Assembly: GCA_010093485.1 (NCBI GenBank)
Contig: MU001492.1
Location: 212,228 to 276,227 of the forward strand
Source of the DNA: Karstenula rhodostoma CBS 690.94
Lineage: Eukaryota > Ascomycota > Dothideomycetes > Pleosporales > Didymosphaeriaceae
DNA length: 64,000 nucleotides
Direction of reading: 5' to 3'
Shown: positions 54,729 to 64,000 of the stretch, piece by piece
Position numbering within the stretch: the first letter of the stretch is position 1
Layout: the number at the start of each line of letters is the position of its first letter
Made by a program: the position numbers and the translations under genes
Notes under the pieces: generated by a model
Told to the model about the DNA's origin: nothing
Databases searched by the model: none
What the model saw: the letters and a program-made list of their open reading frames with translations, nothing else

Positions 54729-55302
54729 GATATCTCTTCAGCAGCATTTTTCGAGATTGCGAAAGGTTGGTCAGCGCTTGGCTTGTTTGGCGCAGTTATA
54801 TGAACGTCACGGGCGGGCAGGAGAATTACAGCCCTTATCTAATGTAATGCGAATACGAATACCTCCTATCCGTGCCTTGGCTCTACCCTCTGCCGTCCTA
54901 GCACTACCCATCGCGTCTCCATCTTCGGCAGATCTCTGCTCTTCCCTCGTGATGTCTTTGCTGAGAAGTTGGTGTGTAGGAAGAAGGGCCTTGGAGCTAG
55001 AAGCAAGTAACGAGGTTGGACAGGGAGACCGACAATTGTAGGGCAGGTTGGTGATACCGGGTCATAGCTGGTCAAGGGCAGAAGGCACGTGATTTGTGGT
55101 GTAACATCTGGAAAGGGCGCTATAAGTTAAGGATGAATATTTGGGGGAGGTATGTGGTAAAGCTTTAGGTTACTATCCGTCGTAGTTACCACTTAGTGAA
55201 CTTGGGTGTTTAATCTAGGTTAATGAACTACATTGCAGTGGTCCGATTGAATGAGGGTAGAGTAGCTTTTCCCAATCCGTCACAACCGACTACAATAAAA
55301 TG
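54729..55302. other. Convergent intergenic region
   Basis: 574 bases between the 3' ends of the 2EXR-like gene and the FAD monooxygenase. No gene seen. Confidence 0.5.
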
Positions 55303-56677
55303 CTAGTGATTGAACTGCTGATCAAAACTCCTCAACGCCGCTTGCTTATGTTTAGCGTGGTCATGGTCGTAGATGAAGTGCCATTGCCCCGGTAACAACT
55401 GCTGGACCTTCCCAATATCCAAGCCAGTATCCGTTCCTCGCCCACACATGATCAAGCCAGTTTCAGCACTCGAGTGCACGATTCGCTGCGTGCGACATCG
55501 CCTCACATGGTTATAGGCCCTGACCACAGCAGGGATATCGCTAACATATTTCACCTGCCCGAGAAGAGTGTCGAGAATCATAGCGTCCTCAAGAGCCTGT
55601 GCGGCACCGGAGCCTTGCCATGAAGTCATGCAGTGCGCCGCGTCTCCCATGATGCACACATATCCATTGATGTAGGTCGGTGCATCGACTTCGTGATGCG
55701 GCTGTGGGAACGCCTTCAAGTCGGGGTTCTCCAGCATGACCTACAAGTCTTAGTAAACCCGCTTTCCCTCATCGACCAATTGTCGCTACCCACCTCAACA
55801 ATGCTATCCCGCAGCGACGGCTCAAAACAACCCTTTATAGCGTCCTCGAACCCTGCTCTGTCTAGCGTCTTGCTCCACTCGTCCTCGGTTCATGTATCGT
55901 TACCGATCAAGCCAGTAACAACAAACTGCACCATCTCCCCGTCGTCATGTTTATCATGCATGAAAAACGCCCCATCACCCACATACCCATACTGCCTAGG
56001 CTCAGCGAAATACTCACCCCCCAACACCTCCCTCGCCTTATCTATGCTAACAAGAGACCTCGCGTCCCAGAACCTCGACCGCCGGGCGGAAACAGCGGGA
56101 TGTTCTGCGCCTAGGACGTGTCTGCGTACGTGACCACGTACGCCATCCGCACCAATGACAGCATGGGCGTGGAACACGGTGCCGTCTTCGAAATGAATTG
56201 CTAGCTGCGATGAGTGAGACCTCTCGATCCGCAGAACCTTCTTAATGACATGCTTTCGGCTGTCGTCGATGGATTTCAGCAGTTCAGAAAGCAGCGCAGC
56301 GCGGTGGACGACTTTGCCGCGCTGGGAGGGCGCGAGGTCGAATACCGTTTCCAGCGCGTGGGGTCCTGCGCCCTACGTAACATAACAAAAGCTTCTGTGT
56401 GTTTGACGTGTGACAAACGCACCATAAGCAATCTACTGGATGTCACGAGGACGCCGCCAGCGCGCTCAACCGCGTCTGCTGCGGCGCCGCCGATTTCGGC
56501 CAACGCTGCTTGGGCGTTCATGTCGATGCCGACTGCGGCGCCTCGGGCGGAGAATTCGGGCGCTGATTCGAAGATGTGCGTGGTGAGGTGGGGGTGTTTG
56601 AGGAGGGCGTTTGCGAGGGTGGCGCCGGCGAGGCCGCCGCCGATGATGGCGATGGTTGTGGTTTGGTTGGCGGACAT
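55303..56677 (-). pseudogene. FAD monooxygenase (salicylate-hydroxylase-like) with one in-frame TGA
   Basis: Exons 56423..56677, 55794..56372 and 55303..55740 (introns 50 and 53 nt) would give about 423 residues. ATG 56677. Motifs: TIAIIGGGLAGATLANALLK (Rossmann GxGxxG), HAVIGADGVRGHVRRHVLG, and GYVCIMGDAAHCMTSWQGSG AAQALEDAMIL (FAD-ribityl GDAAH). TGA at 55890-55892 (residue 246) interrupts GNDT-stop-TEDEW, where homologues have Trp; TGG to TGA is a single transition. No intron can remove it. Everything else is intact, so this is a very recent pseudogene, a strain-specific null or a sequence error. The family hydroxylates aromatic substrates such as salicylate. Confidence 0.82.
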
Positions 56678-57237
56678 TTTGGCGGTGGATGAGAGGTTTT
56701 ACGTGGCTCTTTCGGAATATAACGTGGAGGTGTTTGTCTAGGTACTATGAATATGGTGTGGACGCATCGTTGCAGTTCCTCTCGCAAAAGCTGGGATATC
56801 ATGGCGGCACAGTTGGTGGCGTGATGATACAAAATGCGCGCATACGGCGTGGGATGCATGATTGATCAGCCTGTGGCACGTATTAGAAGGCGGAACTTCG
56901 TCTTTATCCGTAGTTCGATATTAGGAATGAAGGGTGATAACTGCGATACTAGGCCCTGCATGTTAATCGAGAGTCATATTCCACTCGTCTTCAGGAAGTG
57001 AGATATCGTCCTCTTGGTCGTTCTGACCTCGTTTCTACAGCTTCTTACACTGGTTTTGATTCGCACTTTGCTTCATCAAGCCCAGCGTGACCGAAACTGC
57101 CCCAGTGAAGGTCATGTCGCAGTAGTATCAACTCGCCAATTGTATGTGGATTGTTTCTGTACATCGACATCTTGGCGGTTGGCTTGGTGGCATGGTCGAG
57201 GAGAAAGTAGAAGTTACCTCTCAGACTCGATGATAGC
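56678..57237. other. Intergenic, no supported gene
   Basis: Promoter side of the FAD monooxygenase followed by non-coding DNA. Possible 5' remains of the Pth11-like relic (LYVDCF...) occur from about 57140, in several frames. Confidence 0.4.
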
Positions 57238-57518
57238 TTCCTAGCGTTCTACCCGCGCATCTTCTGCGTACAAAACGTTAGTAGATTCGCTAACTTATAT
57301 ATGGACTGATGGCTTTTGTTCTAGTATGTGGAATCGTATTCTGGTTCGCCCACTTGTTCATGTGTGGCACTAACTTCAGTGCCTTTTGGAGCTCCTTCGA
57401 ATCATTGGCGACGAAGTGTATGGGTACCTTGAAAATACAGTATACCTTTCCCATTACCGAATTTGCCAATGATCTAATTGTTCTGGGCTTACTCCTTCCC
57501 ATGATAAGTCTGCTCTAG
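57238..57518 (+). pseudogene. Pth11-like rhodopsin-domain membrane protein relic
   Basis: FLAFYPRIFCVQNVSRFANLYMD, a frame change and stop, MAFVLVCGIVFWFAHLFMCG, TNFSAFWSS, KCMGT and FANDLIVLGLLLPMISLL follow the order of helices 3-5 of fungal Pth11-like (Fung_rhodopsin) proteins: LxFYxRIF, helix, CxPxxxFW, C-x-T, NDLIVLxLPLPMI. Both ends are missing. Downstream (57558-58250) an open frame continues in similar orientation without recognisable family, perhaps its decayed cytoplasmic tail. Confidence 0.6.
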
Positions 57519-58804
57519 CACGTGTCGGAAGAGTGACTGACGTTTAATTACGAAGCTGTGGCAGCTTCAGCTTCAGCTTCGGGCATCGCGCAAGTTAGCA
57601 GTCAGCCTAGTCTTTCTTCTCGGATCAGGGGAGGCCCGAACATCTCTCGGCCATTCGAAACACATGCTCGATTGAGTCGTGCTGTCGTGGCATCGGCTGT
57701 TCGTCTTGCATTCGTGGGCCATGTAGTGAGTAAGGGTTTCAGCCCCGACGAAGATGGCGATCATGAGTCGTACCCGTTTGTCTCACCCTATACTTATCAG
57801 CTTCTGACGGATCTCGCTAGTGGTCATCACTGGCATGATGTCGTGGCTATAACTCGAAGCATTTCTCGGTCTCCTCGCGGCATGTTCCCTACGATTCGCG
57901 CCCTGCTGGTAGGAATATCTCCTAAGTCCACCCTCAACAGTATAAGTAGCGCGTTCTCCTACAGTCTCTCTACTCGGGGCATGCTCGATTAGCTGATGAC
58001 AGAACTGGAGGCACGCAATCCCAACGAAATCTGGCTCCCGATGATCAACCTATCAGTATGGATTAGCAGAGCTCCCATCAACGTACGCTGCTGGAGGTAC
58101 GGGCAGCGCGTGCTGAATTCAGAAGGAGGGGATATTGTATCTCGGATCTGGCTACGTATAGGAAGCGGCTTGACAACGCGTGATCTATTGGAACGCGGCG
58201 CATTGTTTTGGCTTCTACTTTACCAGGTTTCTAGACTATATAGCAGATGATAAGTATAATATTATTGTATATGTGCAATCTGAATCGGTTCACGATATCT
58301 GGTGGGATTGAGTGAATGGGTGAACATCTTGAAGAAGGAAAGTATAAAGGGCCCAAGATCACGGTCTAGAAGCTATAGACGCACGTAACAATGTCTTGTC
58401 TTGTCACGGATGTTGAGCGGCGCTCTTGTGTAGGAAGGTGCCACTGCGGGGGCAGCGCGGAAGGAGCGAGCCTTTGGTTCACTCCCGTCCTATAGAGAAC
58501 CGTCTTCCTTTCACCTTACATACCGCCCATATACTGAACGATGAGCTCTACGTTATCAGCAGTTTGCTCTTCGATGTGTCGTTCGACAGCCTCCACACCG
58601 GTGAAAAGGCACAGCCCCCACAGCCGCTTAGCGAGATCCGGAAGCCGAACACCTGCACAGCCGCAGCCTTGCTGCATCACCAGGCAGGCGCCATGAACAC
58701 GTCTATGTCCATTGCACGGCCGCTCCTGAGACTCGTGCTGTTCACGACGATATCGCCGCTCTATCACTCGCAGCGCCCGACTATAGCAGACCAGACCGAG
58801 AACA
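57519..58804. other. Unassigned DNA with possible decayed coding tail
   Basis: A plus-strand frame (about 57558-57992, no ATG start) reads SPDEDGDHESYPFVSPYTYQ, LLTDLASGHHWHDVVAITRS and so on, then stops. Composition looks coding but I recognise no family. From 58250 to 58804 is the promoter of the next HET gene. Confidence 0.35.
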
Positions 58805-61417
58805 ATGATTCGGTTGCTCCACATCATAGACAAAGCATTCAAGGAGTTCTATGAACTAGAATCCGTACCTCCTTATGCCATCTTATCGCATAGATGGAAG
58901 CATGCGCAAAGAAACGGAAAGTATCGCGCGCTTGAGCTATCGCACTCAGAGTTTCTTGCCGGCACCGGCGACGATCGAGGATACGGGAAGATCGACAAGG
59001 CTTGTAAGGCTGTCCACGATTTATCGCAGAAGCTTGAGCTAGAGCTGCAATGGATATGGATCGACAGCTGTTGTATCGACAAAAACAACAATGAAGAACA
59101 TTCCGAGGCCATCAACTGCATGTATGAGTGGTATGCGAGATCCTATGTTTGCATCGCGTATCTGGATGATGCAGACCCATTCGACGAGTCCAATCCCTCT
59201 GAATGGTACAAGAGAGGATGGACCCTCCAGGAACTCATCGCTCCAGAGAGAGTCTTATTCTACAACAAAGATTGGATCGGTTGCGGCAGCAGAAACGACT
59301 ACAACCCAGGTGTCTATGGCCGCCATTCCTTTCAGAACCGAAGTGGGGAAATCGCCGCTATCACGCGCATAGACGCTACACTTCTCAAGCTCACGACGCG
59401 GATGGAGATCAAAAGACGGCTGGATTCAATCCCAGCTTGCCAGAAGATGTCTTGGGCATCAGATCGGAGAACGACAAAGGGCGAAGATATGGCATACTGC
59501 CTGATTGGCATCTTTGACATCCCTCAAATGTACCTGAAGAGAGGAGAGGGCAGGCGAGCTTTCATCCGCCTTCAGGAGGAGATCATCAAACAGAGCAACG
59601 ATCTGACCCTGTTCGCGTGGAAGCTCTCTGGGGACAGTGACGAGGCTTGCATGGACGACAATCGCCTAACATTAGAGGGTCTTAGGCAAGCTGCCCCTGA
59701 AAAAGCGCCATTCTTCGACCATGGTCCAAAGTCAGACCTACATGGGGTATTCGCGTGTAGTCCGTGTCATTTTCGACATGCGTCCCGAATAGAGCCCACA
59801 CAACTCACTGTTTACAACGACGAAATTACCGTTACCAGCAAAGGGGTAAGACTCAACACTCCATTGCTAGGATCAGGTCCCTTTCTTCCTTTCAGGATGC
59901 CTCTATATTGCACAGACGAGGGTTCTGCGCAGCTCCTGAGCATAGAGCTTCGACTTCTCGGTGGATCTATCTACGCCAGGACGAATTGCACGCAACTACC
60001 TCAGCTCCGAGAAGGCGCAAAAGTTATTCCTAACCAGGACGATGTGTTCCTGGCACACAACGTCCATCGGTTCCAAGATTGTGCTGGACAGATGCACAAG
60101 CATGCCATACACCTCCCGGAATCGATTCTCGGTGTCCTTCAGCGCGTGCATGTATCACCAGGTTATTTATGGAGTAGCGAACACAATATGGTGATCACGA
60201 ATGGGTGTCGGTTCTTCGTTGGTTACGCAAACTATCAAGACAACGACAGAGTATCTTATGCATACGAACCCAGAACTGTCGTTACTCTACTTTTTGGCTT
60301 GGATCATTTGCAGAGACCATGGTTTTGCCTTTCGAATGTAGACAGCAGTTTTGAGCCACATAGCATGGAAAGCAGGAAACTCTACCTGGAGCGAGTGTGG
60401 CGTCCCGCCAGTCAACACACCAAAACTGCGTATCTTGCCGACGAAAAACCGTTCCATATTGTTGTTGCGCATGCATTTTACCCAAAATACTTGCAGGGGT
60501 CAATTTGTGCGGCTCGTCGACAATATTGCCACCGGGATATCTTCGAGGTCGAATTTCTGGGCAGCGAGATAACGCATGCTGGGGAACCTGACACCGCTCC
60601 CGACGCATCCTTCCCGAATATGTCTGACGGCGACCAGAGTTACTCACCGGTTGGGGTTTCTGCTAATTACACCAACCTCTTTCCGCGGCTTGCAGAAGCT
60701 CGCGAAGAGTCAATAATTGACACCGACTTCATCAATTCCTTAACGGACTATCCTGATCTAGGAGTTACCCTCAATCCTGATGGGGAAGACCTGCCCTCCC
60801 CTGAGAACGTTCCATATAAAGAAGATGGCCTTATCGACCCGAGTTCCCTTAGCCCTCGTTCATCCGTGAATAGTGGATCAATCGCAACCGAGTTTACGAG
60901 AGTATTGAGGCCACGTATCCAACCCCAAGCCGCTCCGGTAGGTCCGAACTCTTCTTGGAACCCCCAGTTTTCTCCAACCGGTAGTCCGTATGCATCTATA
61001 GGGTTGACGCCGCAAGTGCGACCTCCTGCCGGCGTCGCGGGTGTACAATCCTTTCACGGCCCGGTCCAGCTGTATCGGCCAATGGCTGCTGATCTGCAGT
61101 TTGGACCCCACCCAGTGACCTACAAGAATCCCACCCTACAAGACTACGAAATGCAACTCATGCTCCTCGAACAGCAAAACAAAAAGCGCTTGTTGATGGC
61201 TAGACAAAAGCAGGACCAAGTGGGGTTGGAAACACAACAAGCAGCTCCAGGACTTGGGGTAATTGCAGAAGCGAGGGAAGAATCTACTCCAGTATCTACC
61301 AGCGAGAGGAATTCAAGTCAAGGGGCAGAAGATGAGATGATGCAGGACGTTGGAACCACACAGAATGGAGCCGAAGAAACACAGCAGAGGTTAGCGTCCT
61401 CTGGTATGGAGGAGTAG
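58805..61417 (+). CDS. HET-domain protein with long C-terminal tail
   Basis: Intact single-exon frame of 870 codons from ATG 58805. It opens MIRLLHIIDKAFKEFYELE, then PYAILSHRW (HET motif 1), GYGKIDKACKAVHDLSQKLE, WIWIDSCCIDKNNNEEHSEA (motif 2), YVCIAYLDDADP, WYKRGWTLQELIAPERVLFY (motif 3) and GEDMAYCLIGIFDIPQMYLK, the HET-D/E/R-type domain (about 1-300). A beta-rich central region follows. The last about 250 residues are Pro/Ser-rich and contain YKNPTLQDYEMQLMLLEQQN KKRLLMARQKQDQ, a short segment I know from many unrelated fungal proteins, probably an interaction helix. No NACHT or repeats. Likely a heterokaryon-incompatibility or cell-death regulator; the partner is unknown. Confidence 0.92.
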   Translation: MIRLLHIIDKAFKEFYELESVPPYAILSHRWKHAQRNGKYRALELSHSEFLAGTGDDRGYGKIDKACKAVHDLSQKLELELQWIWIDSCCIDKNNNEEHSEAINCMYEWYARSYVCIAYLDDADPFDESNPSEWYKRGWTLQELIAPERVLFYNKDWIGCGSRNDYNPGVYGRHSFQNRSGEIAAITRIDATLLKLTTRMEIKRRLDSIPACQKMSWASDRRTTKGEDMAYCLIGIFDIPQMYLKRGEGRRAFIRLQEEIIKQSNDLTLFAWKLSGDSDEACMDDNRLTLEGLRQAAPEKAPFFDHGPKSDLHGVFACSPCHFRHASRIEPTQLTVYNDEITVTSKGVRLNTPLLGSGPFLPFRMPLYCTDEGSAQLLSIELRLLGGSIYARTNCTQLPQLREGAKVIPNQDDVFLAHNVHRFQDCAGQMHKHAIHLPESILGVLQRVHVSPGYLWSSEHNMVITNGCRFFVGYANYQDNDRVSYAYEPRTVVTLLFGLDHLQRPWFCLSNVDSSFEPHSMESRKLYLERVWRPASQHTKTAYLADEKPFHIVVAHAFYPKYLQGSICAARRQYCHRDIFEVEFLGSEITHAGEPDTAPDASFPNMSDGDQSYSPVGVSANYTNLFPRLAEAREESIIDTDFINSLTDYPDLGVTLNPDGEDLPSPENVPYKEDGLIDPSSLSPRSSVNSGSIATEFTRVLRPRIQPQAAPVGPNSSWNPQFSPTGSPYASIGLTPQVRPPAGVAGVQSFHGPVQLYRPMAADLQFGPHPVTYKNPTLQDYEMQLMLLEQQNKKRLLMARQKQDQVGLETQQAAPGLGVIAEAREESTPVSTSERNSSQGAEDEMMQDVGTTQNGAEETQQRLASSGMEE

Positions 61418-62564
61418 TCAGGGGGAGCTCAGACACCCCCAGCACCCCAATTTGGCCTATCGAACAGTAGATTGACTGGTGCGAGACGGCGCGCTCTTCT
61501 TTTGCCAGGCCGCACTCTTCCATAGCGCGTGCTGCATCAGATAATGGGGGACAGTCTGGATGCTGGCTGTGGAAGTAGTGCGGGATGCCATACAAGATTC
61601 AGGAGAGGTACACAACGGCTAACACAGTCTTCGGTGTCGATAAGCGCAAGGAAGCTCGTTGGAAGGATCCTGGCGCACTCGCTGCCGCAGTATCGCTGCG
61701 AGAGTTTGCAAGAAGTCTGGGAGTGAAGCATAATGGCGTCAGTCACGGGATAAGTCTGCACGCTGTGAAGTGTGGGGTGTAGGGTATGGGAGGGAGATGT
61801 GCTGAGAAGTATGCCGGACTAAAGGTCTGCAAGAGAGGGTCGTTGAGAAGTATGCTTGCATGCTCACAGAGAGGGTTCTGTGGCGCGGGCTGGACTTGTT
61901 GGCCTGAATAGGAAAATGAAAGCATGCGCGCACCTATGTTGGCCTCGATTCCATTTCTACCTAAAGAAGTCGATGCACAGGCGTGTAGCGATATCTGAAG
62001 TGCAGTCTTCCTAAGCTGATAGACACTGTGCTCTCACGGGAACATGAAGACCGGATATAGGCTGAAGCCTTCGCCGGCAGATATAGAATAGTTGTTCCTG
62101 GATTAACTTAGGCTACTAAACAAGTCTAAAATCTTGACCTAATACTGTACCGTCGGTGTTCACCTTCCCGTGAGAGATTGTGTCGGCGATGCACTTGATG
62201 TCGTGAGGCTTATCAGATGGCGACGACGTAGCGCAGCGCTACTCATAACCTCGGCCTGGACCGCCGTGTCGCGACCTCGCCATCGCACCTTCTGGAATCC
62301 CAGCGGACCCCCTCACGCCTGGATATATTCACCCTTTTGCACTTGCATTTCCCGGTGCTCTGCATTTGTCTTTGCCTTTGCCTCGGAATACCTTGTAATT
62401 TCCCGAAACCGCATCCGAAGTCGGGCTGGGCTATTCACGGGCTGCGCGCCACCGCTAACACGTCCCCCATCGCGGAGCGGCTCCGCTGACGTCTTGTCTG
62501 TTCGGGGAACCAGCAACATCGTCCTCCCTTGACCCCTCCTCCCACAAATACACAGCAACCCACC
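61418..62564. other. Intergenic, no supported gene
   Basis: 1.1 kb between the HET gene and the Lon gene. A frame at 61585-61782 (MPYKIQERYTTANTVFG...) has no known domain and is not called. Confidence 0.45.
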
Positions 62565-64000
62565 ATGGGCAAATCCTCGTCGAAAACGAGCGCCCGCGTG
62601 CTCCCGCTCATCCCGCTCGCCGCGCCGCTCGCCGTCCTCCCCGGAACCACGCTCAAGATCCCCATCGCCAACCGCTCAGACATCGCCGCCATCCTCGCAA
62701 AGATCTACAGCATCTCCTCTACCGCCAAGCCCGACGCTTCCATCACCGTCGCCTGCGTGCCGCTCAACTCGCCTGAGGTATCGCCCCTCGACGGGAGGCT
62801 GTTGATCGAGGATGGCAGCAAGGGCAGGCGGGAGAACCTGTATGAACTGGACCCAGTGAATGCGACGAAGAAGGACGTCTTTGGGTATGCGTGCGTGGCC
62901 AAGGTCAGCGGGGTGCAGGGCCGGCGGCAGGGGGAGCTGAGTCTGGTGGTGGAGGGGCTGGAGCGGGTGAGGATCGTGGATGTGGTGCAGGACCGGCCGT
63001 ACTTTGAGGGCGAGCTTGAAGCTGTAGAGGAGTTTGGTATGTATACAATCTCGTCTGAGGTCATGCTAGGTGAATGGTGGACTGACACTCGCAGTGGACG
63101 TGGACAACCCCGAATTCGAGGCGCAGTTCAACCTGCTCAAGCAGCTGTCGCGCGAACTGCTCGCCCTCGTCCGCCTATCCTCCATATTACCCCGTGCCCC
63201 GGCCGTGTCGCTATCGCCCATCGTCGCACGAAGGTTAGAGCTGTTCATCGCCCGGAAGGACTTGATAGAGGCGGGTTCGCTGGCTGACTTCATGGCCAAT
63301 GTGGTCGACTGCACCCACGAAGAGAAGCTGCGCGTTCTGGCAGCGGTTGATGCAAAAGAGCGCGTGGACAAGGTCATCGAGATACTGCAGCGCCAAATCA
63401 CAAACATACAGGGCAACACGCGGATAACAGTCACAACCGCTGCGTTACCTGTGCCGACGGGCAGCTTCGACATTGACCAGCTGCGGAGATTGCAGCAGGA
63501 AGCGCTACAAAGACGGGGATTGAAGAGTCCGAATATGCCCCCTGGCTTCCCTGGTGGACTTCCCGGCGGAGGAGCAAACGTAGGAGATGACGAGCCCAAC
63601 GAATTGGACGAGTTGAAGAAGAGGCTTCAAGACGCACAACTTTCGCCTGACGCGGACAAGGTAGCACAACGAGAGCTCCAGCGGCTGTCGAAGATGAATC
63701 CGGCACAGGCTGAATATCAAGTCTGCAGGAACTACCTGGAGAACCTCGCTGAGATTCCGTGGACGAAAACCACGGCCGACCAGCTGGATGCGAAGACGCT
63801 GATCAAGGCCAAGAATCAGCTTGACGACGACCACTATGGCCTGGAGAAGATCAAGAAGCGACTGTTGGAGTATCTAGCTGTGCTCAAACTCAAGGAGCAC
63901 GCCAACAAGAGTCTCGACGAGCAGATCCGCACCTTGGCCGATGCGGCACATCCCAAGGAGGGTAAAGACGAGAAGGAAGAAGAAACAGAAGAGAAGCCCG
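62565..64000 (+). CDS. pln: Peroxisomal Lon protease, 5' part (cut by window edge)
   Basis: ATP-dependent AAA+ serine protease that degrades misfolded or oxidised matrix proteins in peroxisomes. Exons are 62565..63036 and 63095 onward (58-nt intron); about 459 codons are visible. ATG 62565 lies in a CACCATGG context. The N-terminal substrate-binding domain starts MGKSSSKTSARVLPLIPLAA and has LPGTTLKIPIANRSDIAAIL, typical of the peroxisomal branch, with no mitochondrial presequence. Further on: VDNPEFEAQFNLLKQLSREL, VVDCTHEEKLRVLAAVDAKE RV, PNMPPGFPGGLPGGG, ELKKRLQDAQLSPDADKVAQ REL, YLENLAEIPWTKTT and LDDDHYGLEKIKKRLLEYLA VLKL. The window ends before the Walker motifs and catalytic Ser-Lys dyad, so activity and the C-terminal PTS1 cannot be checked. 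Confidence 0.95.

Noticed and set aside
1..64000. CRISPR arrays, rRNA, intact transposons or integrases
   Set aside because: No regularly spaced direct repeats with unique spacers, no rRNA-like sequence, and no recognisable transposase or reverse transcriptase were seen. Only RIP-like remnants suggest former repeats.

Overview
The window is chromosomal DNA of a filamentous ascomycete (Pezizomycotina), most likely a Dothideomycete. Evidence for this: genes on both strands with short introns (about 46-68 nt, GT-AG with CTAAC/CTGAC-type branch sites and one GC-AG), spliceosomal and peroxisomal housekeeping genes, three HET-domain loci, a NACHT-ankyrin gene next to a PigL_N (HELO-like) gene, secreted carbohydrate-active enzymes, and TA-rich, CA/TG-poor islands that look like repeat-induced point mutation (RIP). 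There are no prokaryotic operons, rRNA or CRISPR. The assignment is inference from gene content; no database search was possible.

Layout. 0-1.4 kb: secreted AA9 LPMO, cut by the window edge. 3.8-6.5 kb: a graveyard with a degenerate tRNA-like locus and relics of an AtuA-like protein, a putative cyclase, a sugar transporter and a CmcJ-like oxygenase. 6.7-7.9 kb: mitochondrial rhomboid protease. 8.3-10.4 kb: a UstYa-family (DUF3328) gene and, 0.6 kb upstream on the same strand, a secreted Kex2-repeat peptide precursor. Together these look like a minimal dikaritin-type RiPP locus with a recurrent Ile-Trp-Thr core. 13.4-14.8 kb: nuclear-type coiled-coil protein. 16-17.9 kb: GH32 fructosidase. 18.3-19.3 kb: U2 snRNP A'. 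20.2-22.2 kb: HET pseudogene. 25.2-29.4 kb: housekeeping block (Ras, MoaB/CinA-domain protein, GMF/Aim7). 30.8-32.7 kb: HExxH protein.

33-42 kb is an accessory block flanked by RIP-like islands. It holds truncated MFS and hydrolase relics, a PigL_N protein ending in two HET-s-type amyloid motifs (HRAM), and 1.5 kb downstream a NACHT-ankyrin NLR whose N-terminus carries a motif that aligns with them. This matches the architecture of the Podospora HET-S/NWD2 amyloid-signalling pair. 42-57 kb mixes intact genes (BBE-type FAD oxidoreductase, secreted Ala/Asp-rich protein, AhpD-like protein, 2EXR/F-box-like protein) with interrupted ones (HET with an in-frame stop, truncated GMC oxidoreductase, FAD monooxygenase with an in-frame stop, Pth11-like relic). 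58.8-61.4 kb: intact HET protein with a long C-terminal tail. 62.6-64 kb: 5' part of the peroxisomal Lon protease.

The two systems most worth attention are the IWT-repeat precursor with UstYa, and the HRAM effector/NLR pair.
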